Below are positions 29,980 to 41,621 of a stretch of 64,000 nt of DNA, piece after piece. Position numbers and translations under genes: made by a program. A model generated the notes under the pieces. The model was not told the origin of the DNA. It was given only the letters and a program-made list of their open reading frames with translations, and made no database searches. Each line of letters starts with the position of its first letter. Position 1 is the first letter of the stretch. This DNA comes from Litomosoides sigmodontis (lineage: Eukaryota > Nematoda > Chromadorea > Rhabditida > Onchocercidae): positions 8,861,317-8,925,316 of the forward strand of contig OY718804.1 of the NCBI GenBank assembly GCA_963070105.1. The letters are read 5' to 3'.

Positions 29980-30232
29980 ACGTTTTTGATTTGTTATTAT
30001 TTTTCTTTGCGTGTTATAATTAATATTCTAAATCTTTCGATGTCTATGTATGTGTGAGAAATATTTTTCCAGATAAAATTAAAATAAATGGCCTTCTTTG
30101 TTTGTTGCAATGAAGTTTTACAAGCTGTATTTTTTTAGACTTTGATAAAATGAGTTTAACTTCTACCCTAACGATGATATAATACATATTGAAGAATAAT
30201 GGGTGATAAAATCGTAGTAGGCATTGATAATG

Positions 30233-30329
<97 letters not shown>

Positions 30330-31108
30330 TTTATAGTTGTACATGACATACTTTCACTCCTTTTCGAAAATTGGTTCTAGCTCTTAAGAAAATTATTCCT
30401 TTAAGGGTAATTTATAGGAGTAATAGTGACGGAAACATTCTTAATTTCTATAAGTTTTAATGTGCGAAGAGGGGTGGGGAGTTACGCTAGCACTTATTGG
30501 TTTTCAGCATATTATACCTATGCTTCCTGATGTTTAAATTTCAGTTTCTATGTAAAAACAGTACTGGTAAGGAAAAGAGGCATAGGTGCGACATGCATGT
30601 ATCCACAAGCTTTGGAAGTTATTGTATAAACTGGTGGTGTAAATAGCGACATTGTAGTTGAAACATAAGTTGTTAGCTGCCGCTCATGAACTGTTTGCTG
30701 AGTGAATGAGTGCTGTATGAGAGATGAAAAAAATTTTGGGCTTTTGCTTCAGTTCTTTCACTCAGTACCTCTGCTGTAATTGGTCGCGTAGGCGTTTCTT
30801 AAATGATGACGCTAGAAGTGAGATATCTCCGTAGAAGAGCAGTAATGTGAAAAACTAATCATTCCAGAGCAAAGCATTTCGTTATTCGACCTTATTGATC
30901 GCCTGTAATTCAATGTCACTAAATCCATTTGACGATAATTATGTAAATCCCAGTGTTTACAATGGTAAATGCAATTATTTTTATCACGTATCAGCATTCA
31001 TTGCTTTTTTTTTACCAGATTTACTTTTCGACCGCGATTAGAACTAGAAAATGGAAATTTCCAAGTTTTCTATTCTATTTAATCGTTTCCTGTGACATTT
31101 TTTACCAT
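29980..31108. other. Spacer with (AT)n tract before snap-29
   Basis: Contains the copy-B SSB polyadenylation signal (30083-30088), a (AT)n microsatellite (30235-30327) and AT-rich sequence. No supportable gene. Confidence 0.6.
30235..30327. repeat. (AT)n microsatellite
   Basis: About 46 uninterrupted AT dinucleotides between the SSB copy-B gene and snap-29. The Tyr-Ile frame it opens on the minus strand is an artefact. Confidence 0.98.
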
Positions 31109-32802
31109 ATGTCACGAATAACTTATCGAGGTAAGCATGCGAAGAGCTGTAAACATCATTATTTCCACGATGTCTCTATCCATCCTATTGAAGGAATGAA
31201 AATGACCCCTATTTTATTGGCCATCCCGTGGTACAAATATTAATTACAAGAAATCATTTTATGCTCGTGAAGGATTTTTGTAACGTTATAATGTTTCTCA
31301 AAGCACACATAGCTTTACTTAATGAAGGTAGGCATTAGTTCAAGTTTTTATTAGTTATAAAATTAAATGCGTGGATGCAAGTTATGATTTGTTTCCAGAA
31401 CCGGTGAAAAGTTATACAATGATAAATTCTAACGACAATGATGGCAGTATCGAAGATGACGTTAATTTCTACGAACGAGAACTGGAGCGTTACATGCAGG
31501 AGTCGTTAGATAGCACAGAACGGTCAAGGAAGAATTTGGAACAAAGTGAACAAATTGGTATCGCAACTGCACAGGTAATGGTTATATTCATTTTGAAAAG
31601 ATGAACGAGTGGATTCCTTCTTGTATTTCGTGTAAATGATTTGTTTAGGATTTACTAACTCAAAGGGAGAAGCTGGAGCACACGGAAAAAAATCTTGACG
31701 ATATCGATAGAACAACGAAAATGACTCAGCGTAATCTAAACAGTTTAAAATCCGTCTTCGGTGGTTTCTTTAAAAATAAATTTACCCGCGCGCCAAAAGA
31801 GGAACCATCTGTAAGATTTTGTTACGTTTCAATATTTATAATTCGATAAAGGATAAAAATGGAGTAAAAATATCGGCAGTGGTTTTCGTAAATGATTTCT
31901 AATGATTATTTTTATTCATAGCTCAGTGTATTAAATTAAGGTTGGATGTTTTAAGCTGTATTTCGATCTATAATGTATGCAAATATGAATTAGTGATTTT
32001 GTGATTTAAGAACGAGAACAAATTTTATATGAACTTTATATAAGTTCGATTTTTGTTCCAGCACATACAATACGTCAATTGAGTAGTAAATTATATTGTT
32101 AGCATCATAGCATACTAACGATTTACATCACAGAATATGTGTAGTTGTTGCGTATGAGTTGCAGATGGTTCCGTCAAAATCGGATTCAATTCTTGGAAAG
32201 GCTGTGGATAAATTAAGTGGTTTGACCAAAGCAGGTTCGAGTTATACTGGAGGCTCAGGGTCTGCATCTGGTCCAACATTAAGTGAAAGTTCACGAGCTG
32301 CAATCAGAGGAACACGTTGGGAGGATATGGATAATGAAATTGATTCTAACCTTGGTAGTAAAACATTCCTTCATATTCACTTGTTAGTTTCACATGCCAT
32401 TTTGAAACGTAGAATGAATTTAGATTCAATGAGTTCGCAACTGTCTCGTTTACGCATGCTTGGCGAAGCTATCGGCGAGGAAGTTGATTCGCAGAATGAG
32501 ATGTTAGATAGAATTCAGGTTAAAGCAGAACGCACTAATGCACGCGTCAAAGATCAAGATAAGCAGGTCTGCGCTTTGCATAAACATGAAACATGTTTTC
32601 TTTTGCATCTTAAGGAATCATTTAGTTTTATCTGGCGTAGCTACAACGCTGCAGGTTGATCCGATCCGAATTTCCTTGTTGAAATAGAAATTATATTTTG
32701 ACTAACATCAACTTCATGCTTTTTCAGATGAAAAAGTTGCTTGGTTCAGCAGACAAAGACGAAGTGCAACCATCGCTTCCATCTGTTAGCAAGAAGAGGT
32801 GA
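31109..32802 (+). CDS. snap-29: SNAP-29, Qbc SNARE
   Basis: A cytosolic Qbc-SNARE that supplies two helices to SNARE bundles in endosomal, secretory and autophagosome-lysosome fusion. Six exons in phase: 31109-31130 (MSRITYR), 31399-31574, 31649-31810, 32165-32354, 32424-32566 and 32728-32802. The first SNARE helix covers FYERELERYMQESLDSTERS through NLNSLKSVFGGFFKNKF, with the family-typical INSIKSVFGG-like end. The linker is Ser/Gly-rich and has no cysteine, so no palmitoylation site, as expected for SNAP-29 rather than SNAP-25. The second helix runs from EIDSNLDSMSSQLSRLRMLG to AERTNARVKDQDKQMKKLLG, with the zero-layer Gln in EEVDSQNEMLDRI. The N-terminal NPF motif of vertebrate SNAP29 is not visible. 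A distant AATAAA at 33915-33920 may end the transcript. Confidence 0.94.
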
Positions 32803-34015
32803 ATATTGACCGTAATTATTTTTTGGTCAACTTTTTAGGTAGTGAGGATAGGTGAGAGAAAGGTGGATAAAAGTATTAGCTTAAATATACAGTGTAATAA
32901 CAAGTATGAAATAATATTTGGAATCATTTTCAGAATTTTGTACAGTGCTGTCAAAAGTGCTTTCTAATATCTGAACAACTGGATATAATTGATGCGAATA
33001 TCAACTTTTTCTGCCTATTTCTACAATTTTTTGTACCTTTAAGTCTTTCTCACGCACTCAAAATAGAATTAATTGTAAGTTCAAATTATATGGATGAAGG
33101 ACTGGCATAACTGAACACAATGTTTCACGGAAAATCGCCGTTAACTGCAACTGTAAACTACCCAAAGAAATGTGATTCATATTTTAAAAGTGCCTATGAA
33201 ATTTCTATTTTCATAGAGTCTTCTAACTATTATCCTTGTGCTTATGCGCATCTTCTCATAATGGAGCAGAATTTTCTCTCCTTACTTCCCCTCTCTCCCT
33301 CCCCTCCTCTTCCGTCTTCCTCTCTTTGTCTTACTTTCCTGTGATTTTATTTCATAATACGTAGCAATCTGTTTTCTTAATGCAAATAAGTTAACAGGAA
33401 ATGTTACTACATCTCTCTCTCTCTTTCTCTCCCTTTCTACCTTAAAAATTTTCGCTGTCACACATTTTGAATTGTTTTAAAAATACTTAATGCAAATATC
33501 TTTCACATTGTTATATGCAAATGATTGTGTGTGGCGTTCCCTTCTCTCTCAACTAACCTATTCTTCTGCATGAAATGTTCTGGTGTCAATTTGATTAAAA
33601 TTCGTCACATTTTCACTGTTAGTGTTGTACAATCATCTGTACTTTCATAACACACTTCTCTTTCGATACGATACGATGGGCAGAATAAATTTGCTTAAAA
33701 TTGACATAATTTCCGCTATCATAAGCGTATTAGCAATTACTACAGTTAATAGCCATAACATTTATGAAAGTTTACTTCAATGAATTGATGATAAGTATCA
33801 AGGAGGCGAATGACTGTTGCAAGTTATCGTCAATAAACGAAATTTAAACAGTGAAATTTCACAGTAATAGGTGTATTAATTAATGATTCGTTTCAGGTTA
33901 CTACTTGCTCCTTAAATAAAGTGATCATGACAATGACAGCAATGATACAATTTGTGAAAAAAGAGCAAAAAATGAAACACTGCTGTGTTTCCCGTACCAG
34001 TTAAGCGCAATTCAT
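32803..34015. other. snap-29 3' region and convergent gap
   Basis: Includes CT-rich low-complexity sequence (about 33285-33340 and 33412-33440) and AATAAA at 33915-33920, about 100 bases before the convergent stop of the ground-like gene. No other gene seen. Confidence 0.55.
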
Positions 34016-34908
34016 TTATTCTTGTCTTGGACGAGCATTTCCCGTAAGGAATGCGTAACAGCTGATGTTACCCAAAGATTGCAAACAATAAAGGCTGGTT
34101 GTTGTAATGTAGGAGAAATCACCATAAGCGCAAATAACATTAAAGTAGCCGCCAAGGAGTGCTTCAGCAGCTCGCATTATTTTTGTTTTTGCCTCTTTTG
34201 CTGTTTGACCAGCCATATTCTGTAGCAAATGATAATTTACTGTTTCAATTCAACTATTTCATGTAATTATATAAGTTAAAATGCAAACATTTTTATTAAT
34301 CACTAATATTAATTTTGCGAATTTATTAATTTTTATAACAACGTAGTTCTCCTACATGTGCCTTGCAATGTTAGGGAATGCATTACAGTAGTGGTAAGAG
34401 TTAGCTTATGATATGGAAAGGTAAATAAATGGCATAAAGCAATCATTAATTTGAATATAATGCTATTTCAAAATTTCTGTCTTTCCCGTATTTCAAGATA
34501 TAAGCATTTAAATGAAAATGATTTAATAAAATTGAAATGATCAATTGCTGCAAACGTGAAATCATACGTGTAATGCTATTCATCCCTTCTTCCTTCTCTT
34601 CATAAAAACGATGAGATAAAAGGGTATGATTCATTCACCTCTAACATTATATTTTGCAAACTTTTGCTATTGCATTTTCGTTCATCGATAATTTCACCTT
34701 CCTCGTAGTCCATTTCCACTTCTCGTCTTTGTACGCTATGCTTTCTATCAGGTCCGTCTGTTTCATTCAAACATTTCGATTTACATTTCGATTCTGTTTG
34801 ACATTTGCATGGCAAGTTGTTGTTTGCTGCATCATACGACGGTATGTTTAGGAGTAGCATGATTGAGATGAGTAGTACCTTGAAATTACATCCATCGTCA
34901 CCTTTCAT
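34016..34908 (-). CDS. Secreted ground-like (GRL) domain protein
   Basis: Two exons, 34639-34908 and 34016-34219 on the minus strand, joined in phase. The start is ATG 34908, one base after an acceptor-like AATTTCAG, a probable trans-splice site. A signal peptide is visible (VLLISIMLLLNIPSYDAAN after a short charged lead), followed by a Cys-rich stretch (LPCKCQTESKCKSKC) and an acidic spacer with a possible dibasic site (VQRREVEMDYEEGE). The second half matches the ground-like domain of nematode Hedgehog-related proteins: KCNSKSLQNIMLE, a helix, then FNVICAYGDFSY, a Tyr-Cys pair (SLYCLQ) and CYAFLTG, carrying the conserved Cys positions. Family members are secreted, often from epidermal cells, and contribute to cuticle and extracellular matrix. 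Length, 157 residues, is normal. Confidence in the domain is high; orthology to a numbered grl gene is not claimed. Confidence 0.88.
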
Positions 34909-36419
34909 CCTGAAATTCTATTTAATTGAAAATTGACTAGTAAATAAGAGTGTGCAAATGCTTCCAAAACTTATACACATTACTACTACAAGGGAAGAAA
35001 GGGAAGACTATCTATGAAGTCATATTTCTCGCAATTAGCAAGAATACGTTAATAAGAACATGCTTTCTACGTTTACACGTAAGGAGGGAACATTACTGCT
35101 GTATGCTTACAAATTATACATTGCATATTTTGAAACTATTTTACACAAAAATGCAAGAACGATCAAAAGTGATTGTTAGATACCTGAACGAAATCCTAGC
35201 CTTTATGTTCAATTTCAGTTTTCAAATTAGCTATCCTTAAACTTTACTTGACAATTGTTCAAATTTTAGCAAAAAAAAACACGCAACTTACTCATCGTAT
35301 TCAGTATGCAAATGCATTTGTTTTTGTCGAAAATATTTCCACTCATTTAAGACTTCAGATGTGTAACTTATCAAATGATTAAAAAATTTAGTAAAACTAT
35401 AAGCATTACAATACTTACTACAAATAGAAGCTGAACTGTGTTAACTGCTACTTATTACTTCATTAAATTACTTATTACTGTATTGTTGTTGACTTGAAAA
35501 TACAGCAGCACGAAATGTAAGAGGGTATTTTGTTCATAAATTAACGGATAAATATGAAAAAGGAGGTTTTGTGGGAGCTAAAAATTAGGAAGAGTGTTTG
35601 GTGTTGTATTGTGGGAAAGATTTTTGTGGGTTATAAACCACATCCAACGACATATATTTCTCTAACTTCTAAGGAAGAAGAGGGAAAAGGAGAAGGAGGA
35701 GATAATTGAAAAGACAGAGAGGGAAAAAAAATGAAAATAACTGTAACTGTAATAGTTACATGAGATTTGGAAATGGAAAAAAAATACATTTCAGCGGTCA
35801 TATGTCCCAGTTAATTATTGCAAGTGCAATATTGCGCACCTTTACTGAAATTCTCTCTCTCTCTCTCTTTCTCTTTCTCTTTTTTTTGGCATTTATGGAA
35901 TGAATTTTTTCAGTAGTTGTCATGTAGGAAGTAATAATTTTCAAAAAAAAAATACACATACATAATTTATTATTTTCCATTCATACAAACAATTCATTTT
36001 GTAAAAAAGAAATCATCTTATTGTTTTTTTCCCTCTCCCACTAAAAATAACACTTTTCCTAAATTCATCGAAATTGATAATGGAAAGCTTAATTTTTTTT
36101 TGCAGTAAAATAATTTAAGGTGAAAAGTTTTAGTAATTAATAATTTTTACACCACATGTTAGAAGAGAAAACTAATTTATACACTTATATTTTAGGCAGC
36201 GTTGAAGTTTCAAATTTGTTTCATCAAAATATTTGATTGAAAATTACAAAAATATGCATATTTGTTTGGATGACAAATGTAACAGCGCAAAAATTTTCAA
36301 TTAAAGAATTTTTATTATAAATTGCAATAATTAATTGATTTGTGGAAAGTTTGTAATTTGATTTTTTTTCCATTTGAATTTAATATTACAATGAGAGGTG
36401 CATAGTAATAAGCAAGTAT
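34909..36419. other. AT-rich spacer with purine/pyrimidine tracts
   Basis: Contains a GA-rich patch (about 35665-35705), a CT tract (about 35852-35880) and AT-rich sequence. No gene or RNA is supported. Confidence 0.5.
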
Positions 36420-39400
36420 TTAATTGTCACCGTATAACGAGATATCACCATCATCATCGTTACGGAGATTACACTTCTTCAGCTGTAAGAGTTATCATTA
36501 CTTCTACAACATAACTGATAGCATTTTCAGCGCACAATCGAAATGTCGCAAATGCTACTGCTAACCTGATACGTTAGGATGAAACTCTTCTCACGTATCT
36601 GACGTATCAAGTCACACCTATCGTTCGTTATGTTATCATATTTCTTCCTAATTACCTGGCTTCTTTGCTTCACAGTTTCAATAAATGAAATTCCAGCAAA
36701 CATTCTCACTACCTACCTCTCTTCCTTCCTTTTTTTTCCATCCACAAGCGAGGTATGAGACTATTTTTTTTTTTGTCTTATAAGTTTGGTTTTTTTAGAA
36801 AATTTTTCATTTAGCAAAATATTAAAAAAATGCAACCGTCGGTTTGTTCTTTCATCTACAGTTTGGATAAATTTTTTCAGTAAAATCTAATTACATGCAA
36901 TTATTGCCAATTTGTGTAGCAAAATGTTCAAACATTTTACCGAAATTTTCAACTTATCGATGAATTGCTGAAGTACGTTAGCAGCATGATTAACATCTTG
37001 AACGTTCGTTATCCCTTCAACAGAAATGCCGAATAACTCTGACATTCGTTTAATGGATTCTAAAGATTTGACGGCTCGTTCCAAATTTCGAAGACACTTA
37101 ATTCATTTTAATATTTTAATCATTAGTTGAAATAATTTAATGGAATATTTCAATTACTCAGCTTGTGTTCCGGGGATATTCATTGCTTCACAATTTCCAA
37201 TTACTTTTACATTTTGATAAATTTACTTTTTAAAATAAAATAGATAACAACCATGGAGTAACTTTCTGTAATTTCCACCACTCCGTAGAAATTAGAATCT
37301 TTTGTAGCAGCACTATTATCGTTTTGCATGTTTTGTGCTGTCTTCGCTGTATTGGTAGTACTTCCACCCTGTGAGATACGCTAAAAATTTTTGTGACAAA
37401 TGTAACTGAGTCGTTTAAATTTAATTTAATAAATGTTAATTAACACTCAATGGATAGCTATAATATCAAATATAAGCTAACCAACCACCTGATCAGTAGC
37501 CGCAGTTGATCGATAACAGTGATTCGTTCTTAGCATTTCAATAATTTCTTCCAATTTCTGATCTATTTTTTGAGCAGATGGCAGGCGTTCAGTTAATTCA
37601 AGGAGACATTGTTCCATTCGCCATAAGCAGTTATTAGTCTTACGTGAACTTTTACTTTCCGTCAGCCTATTGCAATTGCGCAATCTCTTTCTTTCAATTT
37701 AGCAATTTCAAACTCTCATTAAATCTCATTTGTGAAATAGTTAGTTCGAATTTTGATTAAAATGCGAACTTGTCGGATGAAAAAAAAGAAAGTGCAAAGT
37801 GTAGGAATAGATTTGAAGTGATATGACTGACCACTGTCACTGTCCACTTACTCTTCGGATAGTCTCTTCCCGTAGCATGCAGACCACACAGAAAAAAAAA
37901 TTGAAATTGCTAAATTGAGCAATTCCAATTCTTTTGCAGACCACACAGGTGAAGTGGCAAAATTCCAGGAATGTTAAACAAATCACGAAAGAAGGAGGGA
38001 AAAGGAAAGAAGGTACTTGTTGGAATTGTTGCATGATGCGTGAAGCTTATTTTTCCACTTCAGATTTTCATTTTCTACTCGTTCTTGCCAATATCGATTT
38101 AAATCATCCACTCGATTATTCATCTGCAGTTGCATGCATCAAACTGATCTTCCATGCCTTTCAACAATTTCATTAATTTATTTAGAAATTATCATTTTGG
38201 GAAAATACTACCTCAATGATAATCTTATTTGTGGCATCGTTAATCTTTCGCAAAATTTTCTCCAGTTCCGTGATTTTTTTTGACATTAAATGTCGTTCCA
38301 TCAGTTTGTCCTTTAACGAGAAAAATAAACTGTTACATAATGGAACTGATAATTGGAGTGTAACAAGAGAGAAAGAGAGAGAAATGGGAATATTTAATTT
38401 TTTCAACGATTTTTATTCCTCTCAATTCCTCCGTAAATTGTTGACTTAAAATTTTTTTTGAGATATTCATTTCTTCTTCTTTCAGCAATTTCTGGCACGA
38501 AACCTTCAATGCGACAATAACTCCTCGCACTTCTTCCATATTCGCTTTCCTCTGCTTATCGGCATTATCCTGGAACTGCCTGCTCACATCATTTTCCACT
38601 CATTGGATTAATTCCGTTAATGAATGGATGGCGAATTTGCTGTTTTATTATAATATTGAAACATTCAAACGGTGTTAACATCCCAACTGTGAAATAAGTG
38701 ATCATGAAACAAACTACTGCCGTCCTCAATGTAATTATTACAGGTGACGTGTATGTGGAGCAGTTGCCTGCCTTTAATTACTCAAAATGCGGGTCATGAT
38801 ATTTGAACGATGGAGGGATAGATTCATTTAATCAATCCATTTAACTAATTAAATGGAGGAGAGGTAGGATGCGAAAGGTATGGGTATGGGATGGATCTAT
38901 CCAATCGATTCCACTGCTACGTGAAACGGTTGCATCTAACCCATTCGGTCATCGTGCCCTGATAGTTGTCGGCGTACTCCGTGGACTTTTCCAATAAATG
39001 TGTGTTGCTCGCGTGCTTCCTCAACCTCTCTCTCTCCGTCTCTCCCTCTCTCTCTCTCTCTTTCATTCCACCTCTTCCAAGCAAAAACTTCCTGCGCCAC
39101 AACTAACAAACCGCCCTGTCAATTGGACCGGAACAACTGGCTGGCTGCTCACATTTACGCCTTTTCCAAACATTTTTGTACTAAATTAATGAGTATGCAA
39201 AAAAGTGCTACCACGTAAGCCAATCACATCATACGTCACATTCCATAGAGTGAAGGAACTCTTCTCAATCGCAGTGGGTGGAGTAAAAGCCGTGTCGTAG
39301 AGCGACCGTTAAAGTGGCATACTCCCTCCGTCTAACCTTGGACGGAGGAGTAGCCGGGAGCAGTTAGCTGATGAATTGTTTGTGATGCCAAGTATGGCTC

Positions 39401-39538
39401 ACATTTGATCGTCGACGTTTCCCTGTGATTCACCGTTCCGCTGGGAGTTTGTGGTGTAACTTCCTTTTGCACTGCTATGAGTTGAGTAAAATTTAGAAAA
39501 GGAGTGTCAATGTACAACAAAAAACTGTTCCAATTCAT
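36420..39538 (-). CDS. Unrecognised coiled-coil protein
   Basis: Several minus-strand exons have good splice sites and charged helical sequence. From the 3' end: LKKCNLRNDDDGDISLYGDN with stop at 36420; FAGISFIETVKQRSQVIRKK near 36680; AVKSLESIKRMSELFGISVE near 37050; GGSTTNTAKTAQNMQNDNSA near 37350; NCNRLTESKSSRKTNN near 37650; MNNRVDDLNRYWQERVENEN near 38130; LMERHLMSKKITELEKILRK near 38290; and KQRKANMEEVRGVIVALKVS near 38550. Heptad-like spacing suggests a coiled coil. The 5' part is less sure: HLLEKSTEYADNYQGTMTEW near 38980 and VTPQTPSGTVNHRETS near 39450, with a possible ATG at 39538. That start is 160 bases from the divergent ATG101 start. No family was recognised; a cytoskeletal, centrosomal or kinetochore role is only a guess. 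Confidence 0.5.
37878..37948. repeat. Direct repeats flanking a small palindrome (MITE-like)
   Basis: The 14-base word TGCAGACCACACAG occurs at 37878-37891 and again at 37935-37948. Between them, arms TTGAAATTGCT and AGCAATTCCAA form a near-perfect inverted repeat. The arrangement resembles a target duplication around a tiny foldback element, inside the coiled-coil gene. Confidence 0.55.
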
Positions 39539-39697
39539 GTATGTGATTGTTATTGTAAAGCGGTTGGCAGTTCACATTCGTTTAGCGAAACTGAAACGGA
39601 TGGAATTTTCACAAATGATGTTAGATAGAAGTATCGTTCGTTGAATGCACTTAAAGTTGAAAGCAGCACTAAAGTCTGTCGTTTTTCAGATTCTCGT
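39539..39697. promoter_or_regulatory. Short bidirectional promoter region
   Basis: Only about 160 bases separate the possible start of the minus-strand coiled-coil gene from the ATG101 start. A GTTTTTCAG acceptor at 39681-39689, eight bases before the ATG101 start codon, is a likely trans-splice site, so part of this gap is outron rather than promoter. Confidence 0.4.
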
Positions 39698-41621
39698 ATG
39701 AATGCACGCAGTCATCAGTTCCAGTTAGTAAGTTGTCTGCTTCTAGTCTGCTGCATGTGTTCCGGAAAAGTTTTATTTTTTCTCGTGCGAAATTTATTCA
39801 TGAATTTGTTAATCTAACATGCTTTTCCAGACTGTTGATGAACATCAAGTACGAGATGCAATCTCAACCGTCTTCCACACCATTCTTTTGCACAGGAGCG
39901 TGCCTAAAGTAATTAATTTTTTTGTTCCCTTTAAATTTGTCCATAAATTCTTCTTCCTAACTTGGCTATCAAATTCCGTGCGGTCGAAGGCTATACGTCA
40001 AGGATGCATTAATTGTCCAACTTTCTCTGGTATCCGTAAAAGTAATAGTTCTTTTCTGCGTAAAGTAACTGTGAAGCATTTTTCAAAAATCAAAGAAAAC
40101 AGAACTTGAAAAGTTTGTCCCGTTCAACAATTTGCTTTTTTGCAGATGCACTATACTAGTGAAATAAACTTTCAACTCGGGTCTATTGGTGTCGAAGAAG
40201 TGGATTGTAGCACTTTGAATTTAAGCTGTGCAAGTTTTCTTTTTATTTTTAGATAGAAATTAACGCATGGAATTTTCTTGACCGTTTAAGTAAACTTAGA
40301 AGCAACAAGCATTGTGTATTATTGCAAATAAGCTGTTTACGAAAACAATACTAATGCGAGAATGAATCGATGCATTATGTGACTACAGTTTGATATGTCT
40401 TATCTTCCTATATTCTTCTGTTAAACGAAAGCTTATTTGCAAATTTAAACGAAAGGAATTATCCAATCTCTCCTAGTTAGCGGTTTAAACGTTTAGGTAC
40501 GTGTAAATAGTCCAAAACTGGTTTCATGTTTGCATGAGGAAATTGATTCTTTCGTGCAGTGCATCCGGCATTCCATCGAAAGTGTTACTGCACCTCGTTT
40601 CTATTCTCCACCACCAGTGTCACTGCTCACTCACTATGGGACTCCGCTCTTGAATGCTAAGTTGGCTTTAGTTTTTCTTGTGAGGAAGTATAAATGGTAT
40701 ACTTTATACTGAAAGGTGATGCAGAGACTCTGTATTTTCGCTCGAAGTATGTATTTTAATCCAGGGCTTTGCAGATTTTTATAAGTTATGGATAGATTAA
40801 TAGCTTAAAATGCTGAAATTCTTCCTAATGCTTTTCTCGCAACATTATGACCATTTTAGGATCGACTTAGAATTCTATCAAAGGAAGAAACGGTCATGGC
40901 CATTATCAGATTACGAAATACCATGGGAAATTTGGCAGATGCAGATTGGAATAGTTAGAATCAAAGAACGGGGTGAACACATATTTTTTTTTTGCAATTC
41001 GATTATCTTAGGTTTACATTATGCTTCGTATTAAAATCTATAAACGAACTCGAAATATTTTTTGATACATATTTCATCCTTGTTCTTTCCCCCTACCTTG
41101 GTGAACGGCATCAGGTGAGAGTGCCACTTATACTGGTTCTAATTCGAATGAAATTTTACAGTGTTTCTTCATACTTAAACGTTTTTCAGAATACTGGGAG
41201 CGAATGCGTGAAGAAGTTGCGGATTCAGTATCAGAGGTCGTGCTCAAAGCATGCTCACTGATTAGTCGACCTCAGTATATGCCACAAATGCCGACACGTT
41301 CGGAAGTGGCGAGTGTTTTTGATACGAGTTTTCTTGAGTGTCAACCGTATCTTTTCAGAGTAGTCAAGCATCCACTTGATTCGGGTATATAGTCATTTTT
41401 CCTAACGTTGAATATCATGTTGTAGTCGTAAAATTTCTGTCACATCTTTTTTCAAATTTAAATGTCAATAACTGTTTCTCCTGAATATCTTTCACTTTTC
41501 ACTGATTGAGCAGTTTGAATTGCTATGACTTTTAATTATAGGTCAAAATACGGAAAGCACTTTAATGACGATTGGTGCATCTGCGGTAAAGAAAATGTTG
41601 AGAGATACGTTCTTATCGTAA
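39698..41621 (+). CDS. epg-9: Autophagy-initiation protein ATG101 (EPG-9)
   Basis: ATG101 is a HORMA-fold subunit of the ULK1/UNC-51 kinase complex; it pairs with ATG13 and helps recruit downstream factors at autophagosome formation sites. Seven exons in phase: 39698-39727 (MNARSHQFQL), 39831-39908, 40146-40229, 40497-40660, 40860-40972, 41190-41384 and 41542-41621. Diagnostic stretches are VFHTILLHRS, GSIGVEEVDCSTLNLSC, DLEFYQRKKRSWPLSDYEIP, QYMPQMPTRSEVASVFDTSF and SAVKKMLRDTFLS. The third intron needs a GC donor (TGT then GCAAGT). The fourth exon ends in an unusually long Pro/Ser-rich stretch (SVTAPRFYSPPPVSLLTHYG). The WF-finger position reads W-P-L where W-P-F is usual. A likely trans-splice acceptor lies 8 bases before the start. 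Confidence 0.94.

Noticed and set aside
30044..30349. Minus-strand frame with a long Tyr-Ile repeat
   Set aside because: Produced by the (AT)n tract; no start context or splice support.
34022..34225. Plus-strand frame over the ground-like gene
   Set aside because: Shadow of the real minus-strand exon, which carries the ground-like domain and signal peptide.
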